From positions 2,852,001 to 2,916,000 of the forward strand of contig NZ_CP060789.1 in the NCBI RefSeq assembly GCF_014489575.1: a stretch of DNA of 64,000 nucleotides. The letters run 5' to 3'. Every line of letters starts with the position of its first letter. Position 1 is the first letter of the stretch. The position numbers and the translations under genes are program-made. Below the pieces are notes generated by a model. That model saw nothing but the letters and a program-made list of their open reading frames with translations, searched no databases and had not been told where the DNA came from. The DNA is from Tessaracoccus defluvii (GTDB lineage: Bacteria > Actinomycetota > Actinomycetes > Propionibacteriales > Propionibacteriaceae). Of the stretch, positions 26,555-35,670 are shown piece by piece.

Positions 26555-27397
26555 TCAGCGCAGCGGCATCCGGCCCGACGTGACGGTGACGCCGTCGCCC
26601 CGCAGACCCGCCAACGCAGCGCGCTGCAGGCTGGAGTCCTGCGGCAACGAGTCGAGATCCACCTCACCGCCATCCCTGGTCTCCCGGTGAAAGCCGAAGA
26701 ACAGTGCGTCGCGGCGCCCGTCCCCGGGTTCTCCGTAGGGTTCGAAGCGGGCGGCGAACCGCGCCACGTTCGAGGTGGCGGGCAGCCGCTCGGACAGCCC
26801 GGCATCCAGCAGCCAGGAGGTGCAGGTGAAGCCGGTAATCTCAAAGTCGGAGTAGGCGGGCAGCGCCACCTGCCGGGCCAGCTCCAGCGAGGCGTCGACC
26901 AGCTCCGGCGTCAGCGGCCCCGCCTCGGGGATGTGGCAGCCGAGGGAGGAGGTCTCCGGTTCGAGCGTGTACTGGAGCCGTCCGAGCCACAGGAGTGAGC
27001 CGCTGTAGTTGGTCGCCACCCAGCCTCCGGCGCCGAGGCCGAATCCGCCGTGCACCAGGCGGTGGATGTGGACCTGCTGGCCGAGGTCGGAGGCCGAGCG
27101 CCACGCGGTCTCCTCGTCGACGCCACGTCCGGTCAGCACCGCCACCATCTCGGGGGCGACGCTCACCAGCGCGATCAGCAGGGGGAAGTCGGTGCCGAGC
27201 CGGTGCGGTCGCGGCTCCTCCCCGACTGGATTGACGCGCTCTCCGACGCGGCCGAGGTTGCCGCGCAGCAGTCCGGTGAGCCGCTCGATCTCAGCGTGGT
27301 CTCCAGGGGTCAACCGGGGCAGGCGCGCGAGCAGGTCGGCGGCGTCGGCGGGACGGAACCCGAGCAGCTCCAGCAATCCGGGCGTGATGGCGTCCAT
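26555..27397 (-). CDS. GNAT-like acyltransferase-domain protein (DUF5596-type)
   Basis: A 280-residue protein of the actinobacterial family annotated as acyltransferase-domain-containing, with conserved VHIHRLVHGGFGLGAGGWVA and LLWLGRLQYTLEPE, then a GCHIPEAGPLTPELVDASL element before a C-terminal half resembling a GNAT fold. The ATG at 27397 is preceded by CGGAGGAG. Its substrate is not known. It converges with the peptidase gene (3 bp apart) and lies 22 bp after the flavodoxin gene on the same strand. Confidence 0.7.
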   Translation of the reverse strand: MDAITPGLLELLGFRPADAADLLARLPRLTPGDHAEIERLTGLLRGNLGRVGERVNPVGEEPRPHRLGTDFPLLIALVSVAPEMVAVLTGRGVDEETAWRSASDLGQQVHIHRLVHGGFGLGAGGWVATNYSGSLLWLGRLQYTLEPETSSLGCHIPEAGPLTPELVDASLELARQVALPAYSDFEITGFTCTSWLLDAGLSERLPATSNVARFAARFEPYGEPGDGRRDALFFGFHRETRDGGEVDLDSLPQDSSLQRAALAGLRGDGVTVTSGRMPLR

Positions 27398-27419
27398 GAT
27401 CTCCTCCGACGGGCGTCGG

Positions 27420-27932
27420 TCAGCGGTGCGGCGGGGTCTCGGGGTCCGCGAGCGGGAGCAGCGCCTCGGCCCAGGCACGGGCGGCATCTGCGTCGAGGTG
27501 GTCCTGGGCGCGCCGGCGGGTGACCCGTGCGAGCAGCTTGGACGCCCAGCCCACCTCGGCCGGCACGTACCGTCCGGCGAAGGCTGCGCTGGACAGCGCT
27601 CCGTGCCGGGCGACGACGGCGTCGTTGTAGGAGAGGGCGAGGTCCTGCTTGGCCGGGTCGGCGGCGTTCAGGCAGGTGTTGTACACGGCCAGCCTGGTGG
27701 AGACCAGGTCGGCCGCCTTCGCCTTCAGCCACGCGGTCGCTTCAGGGTAGTAGGCGGAGGCGTTGATGCCGCTGCCGAACACGACGAGGTCGGCGCCGTC
27801 GACGCCCGGGTCGGTCCTGACATCGGCGACGCGCACCTCGTGGCCGGCTGAGCGGAGCACCTCCGCGACGGCGTCGGCGATGTCGGCCGCGGCGGAGGTG
27901 CGGGTCGCGTAGGCGATCAGAACAGTACCCAT
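27420..27932 (-). CDS. Flavodoxin-domain protein (HemG-like)
   Basis: A 170-residue flavoprotein. The FMN phosphate-binding loop is YATRTSAAADIADAV at the N-terminus, followed by VVFGSGINASAYYPEATAWL, the layout of HemG-type protoporphyrinogen oxidases and related flavodoxins. It may act as a menaquinone-linked redox partner; haem synthesis is not supported by any neighbour. It starts with MGTVLIAYAT at 27932. Confidence 0.85.
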   Translation of the reverse strand: MGTVLIAYATRTSAAADIADAVAEVLRSAGHEVRVADVRTDPGVDGADLVVFGSGINASAYYPEATAWLKAKAADLVSTRLAVYNTCLNAADPAKQDLALSYNDAVVARHGALSSAAFAGRYVPAEVGWASKLLARVTRRRAQDHLDADAARAWAEALLPLADPETPPHR

Positions 27933-28002
27933 GGGGACTCACGATATCCCGGGGGCGGCGTGCCCGGCGGGGCGGGTGCCGTTACCCCGGGAAACGGTGC
28001 TG

Positions 28003-28605
28003 TCAGTCGAAGATGGGCCCGACGGTGCGGGTCCGCTTCAGTTCGAAGAAGCCCGGGTAGGCCGTGACGAGCACGAAGCCGTCGAACAGCTTGCCGGCCT
28101 CCTCGCCCTTCGGGGCGGGCGAGATGACAGGACCGAAGAGGCTCATGCCGTTGACGCGCAGCACCGGGGTGCCGACCTCATCGCCGACGGGATCCATGCC
28201 CTCGTGGTGCGAGCGGCGCAGGGCCTCGTCGACGGCGTCGGTCTGTGCGATGTCGACGATGTCTGCGTCCGCTCCCACAGCCGCCAGCGCCGCAGCGACG
28301 GTGTCGGCAGCGATGGGCTCCTGCCGCAGGTGGAACCGGGTGCCGATCTCCGTGTAGAACTCGCGCAGCCTGTCGGAGCCGTGGCGCTGCTCGACGAGCA
28401 GCGAGGCCCTCGCCGGCAGCCACGCCTTGTCCATGTGGGCGCGGTAGCCGGGGTCGAGGTCGCGGCCGTCGTTGAGGACGGACAGGCTCATGACATGGAA
28501 GGTGGTCTTCACGTCGCGCACCTGCTCGACCTCGAGCATCCAGCGCGAGGTCATCCAGGCCCAGGGGCAGGTCGGATCGAACCAGAAATCAACATGCGTC
28601 GTCAT
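28003..28605 (-). CDS. DsbA-family mycothiol-dependent nitroreductase (Rv2466c-like)
   Basis: A 200-residue thioredoxin-fold protein with the active site in [15 protein letters not shown] near residue 13 and the cis-proline loop [10 protein letters not shown]. It closely follows the layout of Rv2466c, which uses mycothiol to reduce substrates. Here the site reads CPWA, keeping the N-terminal Cys but not the second of CPWC, so a monothiol mechanism is expected. Presence of this family fits an actinobacterium that makes mycothiol. Confidence 0.85.
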   Translation of the reverse strand: MTTHVDFWFDPTCPWAWMTSRWMLEVEQVRDVKTTFHVMSLSVLNDGRDLDPGYRAHMDKAWLPARASLLVEQRHGSDRLREFYTEIGTRFHLRQEPIAADTVAAALAAVGADADIVDIAQTDAVDEALRRSHHEGMDPVGDEVGTPVLRVNGMSLFGPVISPAPKGEEAGKLFDGFVLVTAYPGFFELKRTRTVGPIFD

Positions 28606-28646
28606 GGCCCCATCTCAGCACATGACGCCGTGCGTCGCGGGTCCGT

Positions 28647-29879
28647 TCAGGCGACGGCGGCCGCCTCCGCCTCCTCCTCGAGTTCGTCGTACCCCTTCGA
28701 GCGACCGATGAGCTTGTCCATGATCGCGGCGATCGCGCCGTCGCCGGTCACGTTCGTCGCGGTGCCGAACGAGTCGATGGCGATGTAGGTCGCGATCATG
28801 AGGCCGACCTCGGGCTCGGTGAAGCCGAGCATCGATGCCAGCAGGCCCGCCGCGGTCATGATGGCGCCACCGGGGACGCCGGGGGCGGCGACCATCATGA
28901 TGCCGAGCATGCAGATAAAGCCGATCATCAGGCCGGGGCTGACGTCCCGCCCGGTGAGCATCATCACGGCGAGAGCGAAGCAGGTGATCTTGATCATCGA
29001 GCCAGCGAGGTGGATCGTGGCGCACAGCGGCACGGTGAAGGAGGCGACGGGCTGCGAGACGCCCATCTTGACCGCCTGCCGCAGCGTGACGGGGATGGTA
29101 GCGGCGGACGACGAGGTCCCCAGCGCCGTGGCGTAGGCCGGCAGCATCGTGCCGAGCATCCGGATCGGGTTGCGGTGGGAGACGGCGCCGGCGACGCAGA
29201 ACTGCAGGAACAGCATCACCCAGGTCAGGATGAACACGAACACGACGACACCGAGGAACGTGGTGATGACCGTGGCCACCTGGCCGCCCTGCGTCATGTT
29301 CAGGAAGATGCCGAAGATGTAGAGCGGCAGCAGCGGGATGATGATCTTGGCGATCACCCAGTTGACCAGGGAACGGAGCTCACGGAACCCGTTGAGCAGC
29401 GACTGTCCCGTGAGGGCCGTGAGCCCGATGCCCACCACGAAGGCCAGCACGACCGCCGTGGTCACGCCGAACAGCGGCGGGATCGCGAGGCTGAAGTAGG
29501 GCTCCAGCAGCGCCTCGTCCGGGTTGGTCAGCGACGGCGCCCCGCCGGCCGGCAGGACGCGCGGCAGGACCAGCATCGACGCGCCGTAGCCCATCAGGCC
29601 GGCGATCAGCGTGGACCCGTAGGCGATGGCGGCGGTGATGCCGAGCCACTTGCCGGCTCCGCGGCCGAGGTCGGCGATGGCGGGGGCGATCAGGCCGACG
29701 ATGATTAGCGGGATGGCGAACCCGAGGAACTGGCCGAAGAGGCCGTTGAACGTGATGAAAATGCGGGTCAGGGGATCGGGGAACACGAACCCGCAGAGGA
29801 CACCCAGCGCGATCGCGATGGCGATCTGCGGGAGCAGTCCGAGAGACAACTTCGGCTTCGGTGGCGATTGCTCATGCAT
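28647..29879 (-). CDS. Dicarboxylate/amino acid:cation symporter (DAACS family)
   Basis: A 410-residue secondary transporter of the GltP/SstT type. The Ser-rich re-entrant loop GTSSSAATIPVTL and the second loop (GVPGGAIMTAAGLLA) that hold substrate and sodium are present, followed by the IDSFGTATNVTGDGA segment with its conserved Asp and Asn residues. About eight helices plus two hairpins are expected in the membrane. Substrate is likely a dicarboxylate or an acidic or neutral amino acid. It stands alone, with 101 bp to the divergent sirtuin gene. Confidence 0.9.
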   Translation of the reverse strand: MHEQSPPKPKLSLGLLPQIAIAIALGVLCGFVFPDPLTRIFITFNGLFGQFLGFAIPLIIVGLIAPAIADLGRGAGKWLGITAAIAYGSTLIAGLMGYGASMLVLPRVLPAGGAPSLTNPDEALLEPYFSLAIPPLFGVTTAVVLAFVVGIGLTALTGQSLLNGFRELRSLVNWVIAKIIIPLLPLYIFGIFLNMTQGGQVATVITTFLGVVVFVFILTWVMLFLQFCVAGAVSHRNPIRMLGTMLPAYATALGTSSSAATIPVTLRQAVKMGVSQPVASFTVPLCATIHLAGSMIKITCFALAVMMLTGRDVSPGLMIGFICMLGIMMVAAPGVPGGAIMTAAGLLASMLGFTEPEVGLMIATYIAIDSFGTATNVTGDGAIAAIMDKLIGRSKGYDELEEEAEAAAVA

Positions 29880-29980
29880 GGGCGAACGCTACAACGACGC
29901 CCGCGCAGGATGGCGGCGGGGGCCGATAGACGAAGCACAATGGATGGGTCGGGCCAGGCCCGCCAGCGGAAGGAGCTCCC

Positions 29981-31018
29981 ATGAGACCCGAGACGGCCGA
30001 CGTCGGAGGCTGGTTCAGAACCGCCAGGGAAGGGGTCACCCTGCCGTACGGCGCCTGGGGGCCCGGCACCGGCGACCACGGACGGATCTCCGACGCCGCC
30101 GACCTCGCCGCAGGCCTCGACCTCTTCCGCGGGCGGCCGACGATGGTGCTGACGGGGGCCGGGATGTCCACCGGCTCCGGCCTACCGGACTACCGCGGAC
30201 CGGACGCCGTCCCCCGCTCCCCCATGACGTTCCAGGAGTTCGTCGGCTCGGACCTGAGCCGGCGCCGCTACTGGGCCCGCAGCACCGTCGGCTGGAGGTT
30301 CTTCGGCAGGGCGCGGCCCAACGCAGCACACCTGGCCCTGGCGGAACTCGCCCGGCACACACCGATCACGGGGATCGTCACGCAGAACGTCGACGGCCTG
30401 CATCAGCTGGCCGGGTCGGCACCGGTGGTGGATCTGCACGGCAACCTCGCCGACGTCATCTGCCTCGACTGTGGGGCCCGGCTCAGCCGTGCCGACCTGC
30501 AGGCGGACCTTCTCCACCTGAATCCCCGATACGCCGAGCAGCTGATCAACCTGGCCGAGGACGCCAGGACGGCGCCCGACGGCGACGCCGAGGTCGACCG
30601 GACCGAGGACTTCCGGTACCCCGCCTGCGCCGGGTGCGGAGGGATGTTGAAGCCCGACGTCGTCTTCTTCGGCGAGAACGCCCACCGCAGCACCGTCGCG
30701 GCAGCCAACGCGCTGCTCGACGACGCCGACGCGCTGCTGGTCCTCGGCACGAGCCTGACGGTGATGAGCGGGCTGCGTTTCGTGCGGCGCGGCGTGCGGG
30801 AGGGCCGCGAGGTAGTCATCCTCAACGACGGCGCCACCCGCGGCGACGACCTGGCGAGCCTGCGGCTGCACGGCAGACTCGAAGAGGTGCTCGGCGCCTG
30901 GGCCAGGATCACGGCCGCCCATCCGCCGCGCACGACTGAGCCGCTGCGGGCCGTAGACTCTGCCCGTTCACCTGCGAGAGAGGTACCCCATGGCCGGCGG
31001 ACTGGCAGCACTCCTTGA
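29981..31018 (+). CDS. Sir2-family NAD-dependent protein deacylase
   Basis: A 345-residue sirtuin. The NAD motif GAGMSTGSGLPDYRG, the TQNVDGLH motif, the catalytic His in DLHGN, two zinc Cys pairs (CLDC and CAGC, separated by a long insert of about 55 residues) and GTSLTVMSG are all present. It starts after GGAAGGAG. The last 29 bp overlap the start of the DUF808 gene, and the C-terminal Arg/Pro-rich tail may be non-conserved read-through. Target proteins are unknown. Confidence 0.9.
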   Translation: MRPETADVGGWFRTAREGVTLPYGAWGPGTGDHGRISDAADLAAGLDLFRGRPTMVLTGAGMSTGSGLPDYRGPDAVPRSPMTFQEFVGSDLSRRRYWARSTVGWRFFGRARPNAAHLALAELARHTPITGIVTQNVDGLHQLAGSAPVVDLHGNLADVICLDCGARLSRADLQADLLHLNPRYAEQLINLAEDARTAPDGDAEVDRTEDFRYPACAGCGGMLKPDVVFFGENAHRSTVAAANALLDDADALLVLGTSLTVMSGLRFVRRGVREGREVVILNDGATRGDDLASLRLHGRLEEVLGAWARITAAHPPRTTEPLRAVDSARSPAREVPHGRRTGSTP

Positions 31019-31991
31019 CGACATCGCCGCGATCGCGCGGGCGGCGGCCGCCTCGGTCGACGACATCGCAGCAGCGGCTGCGAAGGCATCCACGAAGGCC
31101 GTCGGCGTCGTCGTCGACGATGCGGCGGTGACCCCGCAGTACGTGTCGGGCTTCACGCCGGACCGGGAACTGCCGGTCGTCTGGAAGATCGCCAAGGGCT
31201 CGATCATCAACAAGGTCGTGTTCATCCTCCCGGTGATCATGCTGCTCAGCCAGTTCCTGCCGTGGCTGCTGACGCCGCTGCTCATGTGCGGCGGCCTGTA
31301 CCTCTGCTTCGAGGGGGCCGAGAAGCTGTGGGAGTCGCTCAGCGGGCACAGCGGCTCCAAGAAGGCCCCCGCCGTGATCCGGGGCTCCGACTATGAGGCC
31401 GCCATGGTGAAGGGCGCCATCACCACCGACTTCATCCTGTCGGCCGAGATCATGGTGATCTCGCTGAACGAGATCGCAGCCGAGAATTTCTGGATGCGGC
31501 TCGTCACCCTGATCATCGTCGCGTTCGCCATCACCGCGCTCGTCTACGGCGTGGTCGGGTTGATCGTGAAGATGGACGATGTCGGCCTGAAGCTGTCGCA
31601 GCGCCCCGCCACCAAGAAGCTGGGCGAGGGCCTCGTCAAGGGAATGCCGATCGTGCTGAAGGTGCTCAGCACCGTCGGCATCGCCGCGATGCTCTGGGTG
31701 GGCGGTCACATCCTGCTGGTCGGCATCAACGAGCTCGGCTTCACGCCCATCTACGACTTCGTGCACCACCTGGAGGAGGCGGCAGCGCACGCCGCCGGCG
31801 GGTTCGTCGGCTGGCTCGTCAACACGTTCTTCTCCGCGGTCCTCGGCCTGATCGTCGGCGCCGTCGTCGTCGCGGTCGTCCACCTCCTGCCGTTCGGGAA
31901 GAAGCACGACGAGCACGCCGACGAGCCGACACAGGCGGACGCCGCCGAGGCGATCAAGGCCGCGCACATCGAGGGGCCCGCCGCCGAGTAG
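30990..31991 (+). CDS. DUF808 (YedI-like) inner membrane protein
   Basis: A 333-residue membrane protein matching the DUF808 family: MAGGLAALLDDIAAIA at the N-terminus, Ala-rich helices, then KAVGVVVDDAAVTPQYV and FEGAEKLWESL, with about six membrane segments. The C-terminal tail is charged. It starts after GAGAGAGG within the 3' end of the sirtuin gene. The function of the family is not established. Confidence 0.9.
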   Translation: MAGGLAALLDDIAAIARAAAASVDDIAAAAAKASTKAVGVVVDDAAVTPQYVSGFTPDRELPVVWKIAKGSIINKVVFILPVIMLLSQFLPWLLTPLLMCGGLYLCFEGAEKLWESLSGHSGSKKAPAVIRGSDYEAAMVKGAITTDFILSAEIMVISLNEIAAENFWMRLVTLIIVAFAITALVYGVVGLIVKMDDVGLKLSQRPATKKLGEGLVKGMPIVLKVLSTVGIAAMLWVGGHILLVGINELGFTPIYDFVHHLEEAAAHAAGGFVGWLVNTFFSAVLGLIVGAVVVAVVHLLPFGKKHDEHADEPTQADAAEAIKAAHIEGPAAE

Positions 31992-31992
31992 G

Positions 31993-32517
31993 TCACATGG
32001 GGGCGAAGAGCAGCGCGAACACGAAGAAGAGAGCAGCCACGGCCACCGGGATCAGCAGGATGGCGACGAACACGCCGACCCCCGGCCGCTCCTGCGGGAC
32101 GAAGCCGATGTTGCCCCTGTCGGCGAACTGGTGCATCGGGGCCTTGTAGAAGACGTCGACCACCTGACCGGGCATGGCCACGAAGTCGAGGTCCGCGGAA
32201 CCGTAGGTGCGCAGCCAGCTCTGGTGCAGGTGGATGCGGTGCTGACCCGGCGGGACGGGGAACTGGAACACTCCGTGCGACGACCCGAGGGTCACGGGAT
32301 ACCCGTCGAGGGTCGCCGTCGGCGCGATCAACGAATTGGACCAGAAGCTGCCCTCGAGATGGAGCCGCAACCAGCCGGCATCTGCGGGCGGGCCAGGCTG
32401 CGAGTACGGCTGGGGAATCCCCGGCTGGTAGGGCGCCGGGACCGGGCCGGGGTACGGGGCGGGCAGCTGCCCGGGCTGGCCCGGGTAGCCGAAGTCTGGG
32501 TGCTGAGGCTGAGTCAC
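31993..32517 (-). CDS. Pro/Tyr-rich membrane-anchored protein of unknown function
   Basis: A 174-residue protein. From the GTG at 32517 it starts with a Pro/Gly/Tyr-rich region (residues 1-50), then a soluble beta-type domain (LHLEGSFWSNSLIAPTATLDG, FPVPPGQHRIHLHQ) resembling small PEGA-like modules, and ends in one C-terminal membrane helix. It converges with DUF808 (2 bp apart). No function can be assigned. Confidence 0.7.
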   Translation of the reverse strand: MTQPQHPDFGYPGQPGQLPAPYPGPVPAPYQPGIPQPYSQPGPPADAGWLRLHLEGSFWSNSLIAPTATLDGYPVTLGSSHGVFQFPVPPGQHRIHLHQSWLRTYGSADLDFVAMPGQVVDVFYKAPMHQFADRGNIGFVPQERPGVGVFVAILLIPVAVAALFFVFALLFAPM

Positions 32518-32616
32518 GCCCCGCAGCCTACGGCGCCCGCGGCCCACCCTTTCGCTTGCCGCGAACCCGCCGTGGGCGCGCGCCGGGAGCCGATGTCGCC
32601 GGGTTACGATCTCGCC

Positions 32617-32691
32617 ATGTCATATGTCGTCATCATGTCGCGCCAGGCCAATCCCCTTGACGCCCGCATGATGGCCTGTTGCTGTCGCTGA
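32617..32691 (+). CDS. Leaderless Cys-rich leader peptide (24 aa), putative attenuator
   Basis: A short frame from ATG 32617 ends MMACCCR followed by TGA. A TACGAT -10 hexamer (32605-32610) ends 6 nt before the ATG and there is no ribosome site, so it would be translated from the 5' end of the mRNA. Three successive Cys codons before the stop match the pattern of actinobacterial cysteine-responsive leader peptides, in which stalling alters expression of the next gene. The winged-helix gene starts about 100 bp downstream. Confidence 0.6.
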   Translation: MSYVVIMSRQANPLDARMMACCCR

Positions 32692-32792
32692 TCCCCGACG
32701 ATCCGCCCTGGCCCCACCGGCCCCGCCCCCGAGGCACACACCACACGTCGACACGTCGAGCCGCCCGGCCGACGCAGCCCGAGAGCACCGTC

Positions 32793-33365
32793 ATGACCCT
32801 CAATCCCACTCCCGCGAAGACCCCTCCGCTGCGCGGGTTCGTCCTGTCCGTCAGCCTCACCGAGGAGGAGGCCCGCCGCGCGGGCACCAGCCTCGACAAG
32901 ATCGCCAAGGCGCTGCGCTACCAGCTCTCCGCGATGCTGCCCGCCGCCTCTACCGAGTTCACCTACCTGGTGCCCCGCCCGGCCCAACGCGGAAGCCGGC
33001 CGCGGTTGACGGTGGCGCACCGCCCGCCGTCTGAGGACGGCCTCATCGTCGACCTGCGCCACGAGCAGGCGCGCATCGACGGCGCCGACGTGCGGCGGTC
33101 GCCCCGCGAATTCCAGCTCCTGCGCGTGCTGATCGCCTCCGCCCACAGCCCGCTCGACCGCGGAGGCCTGTTCGAGGCGGTGTGGGGCGGGTCGACGACG
33201 CCGGGCAACCAGCGCATCATCGACGTCACCATCCGGCGGCTCCGCAGCCGGCTCGGCGGCTACGGAGCGACGATCCGCACGGTCCGCGGCCTCGGCTACC
33301 GCTTCGACCCGCTGCCCGGCGTCACCGTGCTGACGGCGCAGGAGGCCGTCGACCGCGCCTCGTAG
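32793..33365 (+). CDS. Winged-helix DNA-binding protein (OmpR/PhoB-type C-terminal domain)
   Basis: A 190-residue protein without a receiver domain. The N-terminal region (residues 10-75, RGFVLSVSLTEEEA) is of unknown fold; the C-terminal half is a Trans_reg_C winged helix (RRSPREFQLLRVLIA, RIIDVTIRRLRSRLGGYG, IRTVRGLGYRFDPLP). The ATG at 32793 lies about 100 bp after the Cys-rich leader peptide, so expression may follow cysteine supply. It is a solitary regulator whose targets are not evident. Its stop converges with the URO-D gene, 6 bp apart. Confidence 0.85.
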   Translation: MTLNPTPAKTPPLRGFVLSVSLTEEEARRAGTSLDKIAKALRYQLSAMLPAASTEFTYLVPRPAQRGSRPRLTVAHRPPSEDGLIVDLRHEQARIDGADVRRSPREFQLLRVLIASAHSPLDRGGLFEAVWGGSTTPGNQRIIDVTIRRLRSRLGGYGATIRTVRGLGYRFDPLPGVTVLTAQEAVDRAS

Positions 33366-33371
33366 CCGCGG

Positions 33372-34442
33372 TCAGCGCCCGTCCCGGTTGGCCCCCGAGG
33401 CCGCGGCGAGCAGGTCGAGCGAGCCGTCGCTCAGCCCGCCGCTGACCACGGTGCAGGTCGGGGCCAGCAGGAACCGCCGCTCCCCGAACGCCGCCCGCGC
33501 CGCGTCGGTCTGCGCCGCGATCTCATCGTCGTGGTCGCCGTCGAAGATGCGATGGTCCACGCCGCCGGCGACGACGCCCGGCAGATCCGCGAGCCCCGGA
33601 TTTCCGGCGGCGAACGAGTCCCAGTGCAGGACCTCGACGGGCCAGTTCACGAACCGCTCCGGGTGCGAGTGCGGGCCGCAGGTGTGCAGCACCCGTACCC
33701 CGCCGGAGGCGGCATGCAGGACCCGCTGGTCGTAGGGGGTGGAGAACTCGGCGAACCAGCCCTCGTCTGCACTGAGCGCCGGGTTGGCGGTGCCGGTGAC
33801 GGCGTAGAAGATGCCGTCCGCGCCGGCCTCCCTGAGCCTGCCGACGAAGTCGACGAGGGTGTCGGTGATGGCGCCGAGTGCGGAGTGCAGCACGGCCGGG
33901 TCGGCGGCCCACAGCTCGTCGATCCGCAGCGTCGGGGTCGGCCCGAACGCCGGGTGCCCGACGTAGAGCGGCAGCCCGAGCCCCTGCAGCAGGACGCTCA
34001 GCGGCGAGAAGACGGTGTAGACGAGCGGCCGGTCAGGCAGCAGCCTGCGCAGCTGCGCCTGCAGCTCGACCTGCTCCGCCAGGACGGGCGAGTCGGGCAG
34101 GGCAACGACGCCTGCCAGGTCGTCGACAGTCGTCCATGCGGGGCTGACAAGGCGCGGGACCTCGCCACCGCCGTAGTCGGAGTCGTCATAGACGGCACCC
34201 CAGACCTCGCCGTAGTAGATGCCGCGCGGGTTGATCTTGAGCCAGCCGAAGTCATGCTTGAGCACCTGGGCCGCGATGGCGCTGCTGAGGGCCTCGGTGT
34301 CGTACTCGAGGCCAGGGAAGTGCTGCCAGGCCGAGGTGGCGAGCGTGCCGTCCGGGGCGTCGCCGGCCAGGGTGGCCTCGAAGCGACGGCGGTGGTCCGA
34401 GTCGACGGCCCGCCAGTCGATCCGTGTCGTGGTGGTGGTCAC
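33372..34442 (-). CDS. Uroporphyrinogen decarboxylase/MtaA-superfamily protein
   Basis: A 356-residue TIM-barrel protein of the URO-D superfamily. It lacks the clear URO-D substrate signature and carries LHTCGPHSHPERF, resembling the His-X-Cys zinc site of methyltransferases in this superfamily (MtaA/CmuA), so methyl or C1 transfer is more likely than haem synthesis. It is the last gene of an eight-gene importer-monooxygenase operon, overlapping the AhpD-like gene by 4 bp (ATGA). The subfamily assignment is tentative. Confidence 0.75.
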   Translation of the reverse strand: MTTTTTRIDWRAVDSDHRRRFEATLAGDAPDGTLATSAWQHFPGLEYDTEALSSAIAAQVLKHDFGWLKINPRGIYYGEVWGAVYDDSDYGGGEVPRLVSPAWTTVDDLAGVVALPDSPVLAEQVELQAQLRRLLPDRPLVYTVFSPLSVLLQGLGLPLYVGHPAFGPTPTLRIDELWAADPAVLHSALGAITDTLVDFVGRLREAGADGIFYAVTGTANPALSADEGWFAEFSTPYDQRVLHAASGGVRVLHTCGPHSHPERFVNWPVEVLHWDSFAAGNPGLADLPGVVAGGVDHRIFDGDHDDEIAAQTDAARAAFGERRFLLAPTCTVVSGGLSDGSLDLLAAASGANRDGR

Positions 34443-35077
34443 AGGTTCTCCTTGCGTTGCGCGCGGCGCTTGGCCGCCTCTTCCGGTTCCCCCAGCGACA
34501 GCATGAGCCGGTTGGCCCAGCTGAAGAACGATCCGCCGTTGATCAGGTCGATGATCGCGAGATCGTCGAGGCCCGCGGCGCGCAGCCGCGCGACGTGCCC
34601 CTCGTCGAACGCGATCGGCGTGGCACTGAGTGCTGCGACGGCGGCGACGACCGCACCCAGCCTCTCGTCGCCCAGGTCGGCGGAGACGCCGTCGTCGACG
34701 AGCGCGGTGACGGCGCCGGCGATCGTCGGGTCCTCCCGGACGGCGAAGTTGGTGTGGACCGAGGCGCAGAACACGCAGCCGTTGAGCCGCGACGTGGCGG
34801 CAGCGGCGAGCTCGCGCTCGGCCCGCGGCAGCCCGTCGGCCGCGTTGTAGAAGATGTCCAGGTCGGTGAGCGTGCGGGCCTTCAGCACCTCGGGATCGCG
34901 GGCGAGCAGCCGGAAGTACGGGTTCGCCGCCCGCTCGGGCTCGACGAGGGCATCGATGTGGCGCTCCGTCAGGTCCTCGCGGGCCAGCGGCTCAATCCAC
35001 GGGACCCAGCCGAGGCCTCCCACGACGAAGCGGTCGGGGCCAAGGCCCTTCTGGACGGGGACGAGTCCGGCGGTCAT
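34439..35077 (-). CDS. Alkylhydroperoxidase-domain protein (Avi_7169-like)
   Basis: A 212-residue AhpD-type protein. The active-site CVFCASVH motif, with both cysteines and the proton-relay His, is intact in the middle of the chain. Layout and neighbours match the TIGR04030 family, which always occurs with the luciferase-like, CMD and importer genes found here. It overlaps the genes on both sides by 4 bp. It may remove peroxide formed by the monooxygenase, or act on an intermediate; this is inference. Confidence 0.85.
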   Translation of the reverse strand: MTAGLVPVQKGLGPDRFVVGGLGWVPWIEPLAREDLTERHIDALVEPERAANPYFRLLARDPEVLKARTLTDLDIFYNAADGLPRAERELAAAATSRLNGCVFCASVHTNFAVREDPTIAGAVTALVDDGVSADLGDERLGAVVAAVAALSATPIAFDEGHVARLRAAGLDDLAIIDLINGGSFFSWANRLMLSLGEPEEAAKRRAQRKENL

Positions 35078-35670
35078 GCGAGCTCCTCGAGTCGGGCAAG
35101 GACGCGCAACCCGGCGGCCGCGCGCAGCTGGAAGGTCAGGAACGCGACGGCCTGGGACAGCGTGACGATGTCGTCGAGGCTCCAGCCGGCGTCGATGAGC
35201 CGCGCCAGGTGCTCCTGGCGGGCGTCGCGGGGGTGGAGCACCAGCAGGTGCACGTGTCGCAGCCCCGCGGCCAGGCGGTCACCCAGCGTGGCGGCGGCTC
35301 CGGCGGGGAGGACCGCCTCCCCGGTGGGCACCGACTCGGAGGCCAGGCCGGGCTCCCGGTAGCTGCCGGTCGGTCCGGCGGCGCGGGTGGCGTCGCCCGC
35401 GTCGCGGACGGCGGCGATCAGGGCGTCGTCCGCGACATCGCCGAGGAGGTCGGCGTAGAACCCGGCCGAGGCGGCGTCGTCGTGCAGCACGGCGACGAAC
35501 AGCGCGACGGCGAGGCGCTCGTCGAGCCCGAAGGTGCCGGGATCGGCCGGCTCGAACAGCGCCTCGAAGCTCACCTGGGCGTTGGCCCTGGCCTGGGGGC
35601 GACGGTCGCGGAGCGCATCGACGGGATCGCCGGGCGCGAGGCCCGCCAGCGTGGAGATGATGTCGGTCAT
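35074..35670 (-). CDS. CMD-domain protein (Avi_7170-like)
   Basis: A 198-residue carboxymuconolactone-decarboxylase-fold protein. The HLARLIDAGWSLDDIVTLSQ segment fits the CMD fold, but the CxxC of AhpD is absent, as expected for the TIGR04029-type partner. It starts with MTDIISTLAGLAPGDPV at 35670 and shares one base with the monooxygenase stop. It probably pairs with the AhpD-like protein; the reaction is unknown. Confidence 0.8.
   Translation of the reverse strand: MTDIISTLAGLAPGDPVDALRDRRPQARANAQVSFEALFEPADPGTFGLDERLAVALFVAVLHDDAASAGFYADLLGDVADDALIAAVRDAGDATRAAGPTGSYREPGLASESVPTGEAVLPAGAAATLGDRLAAGLRHVHLLVLHPRDARQEHLARLIDAGWSLDDIVTLSQAVAFLTFQLRAAAGLRVLARLEELA

Noticed and set aside
27976..28000. 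Terminator hairpin between the nitroreductase-like and flavodoxin genes
   Set aside because: Only a 5-bp stem (CCGTT/AACGG) with a mismatched extension is present; too weak to call.
33372..34442. hemE (haem biosynthesis uroporphyrinogen decarboxylase)
   Set aside because: No haem gene is nearby, the protein has an MtaA-like His-X-Cys motif, and it is translationally coupled to a monooxygenase-importer operon.
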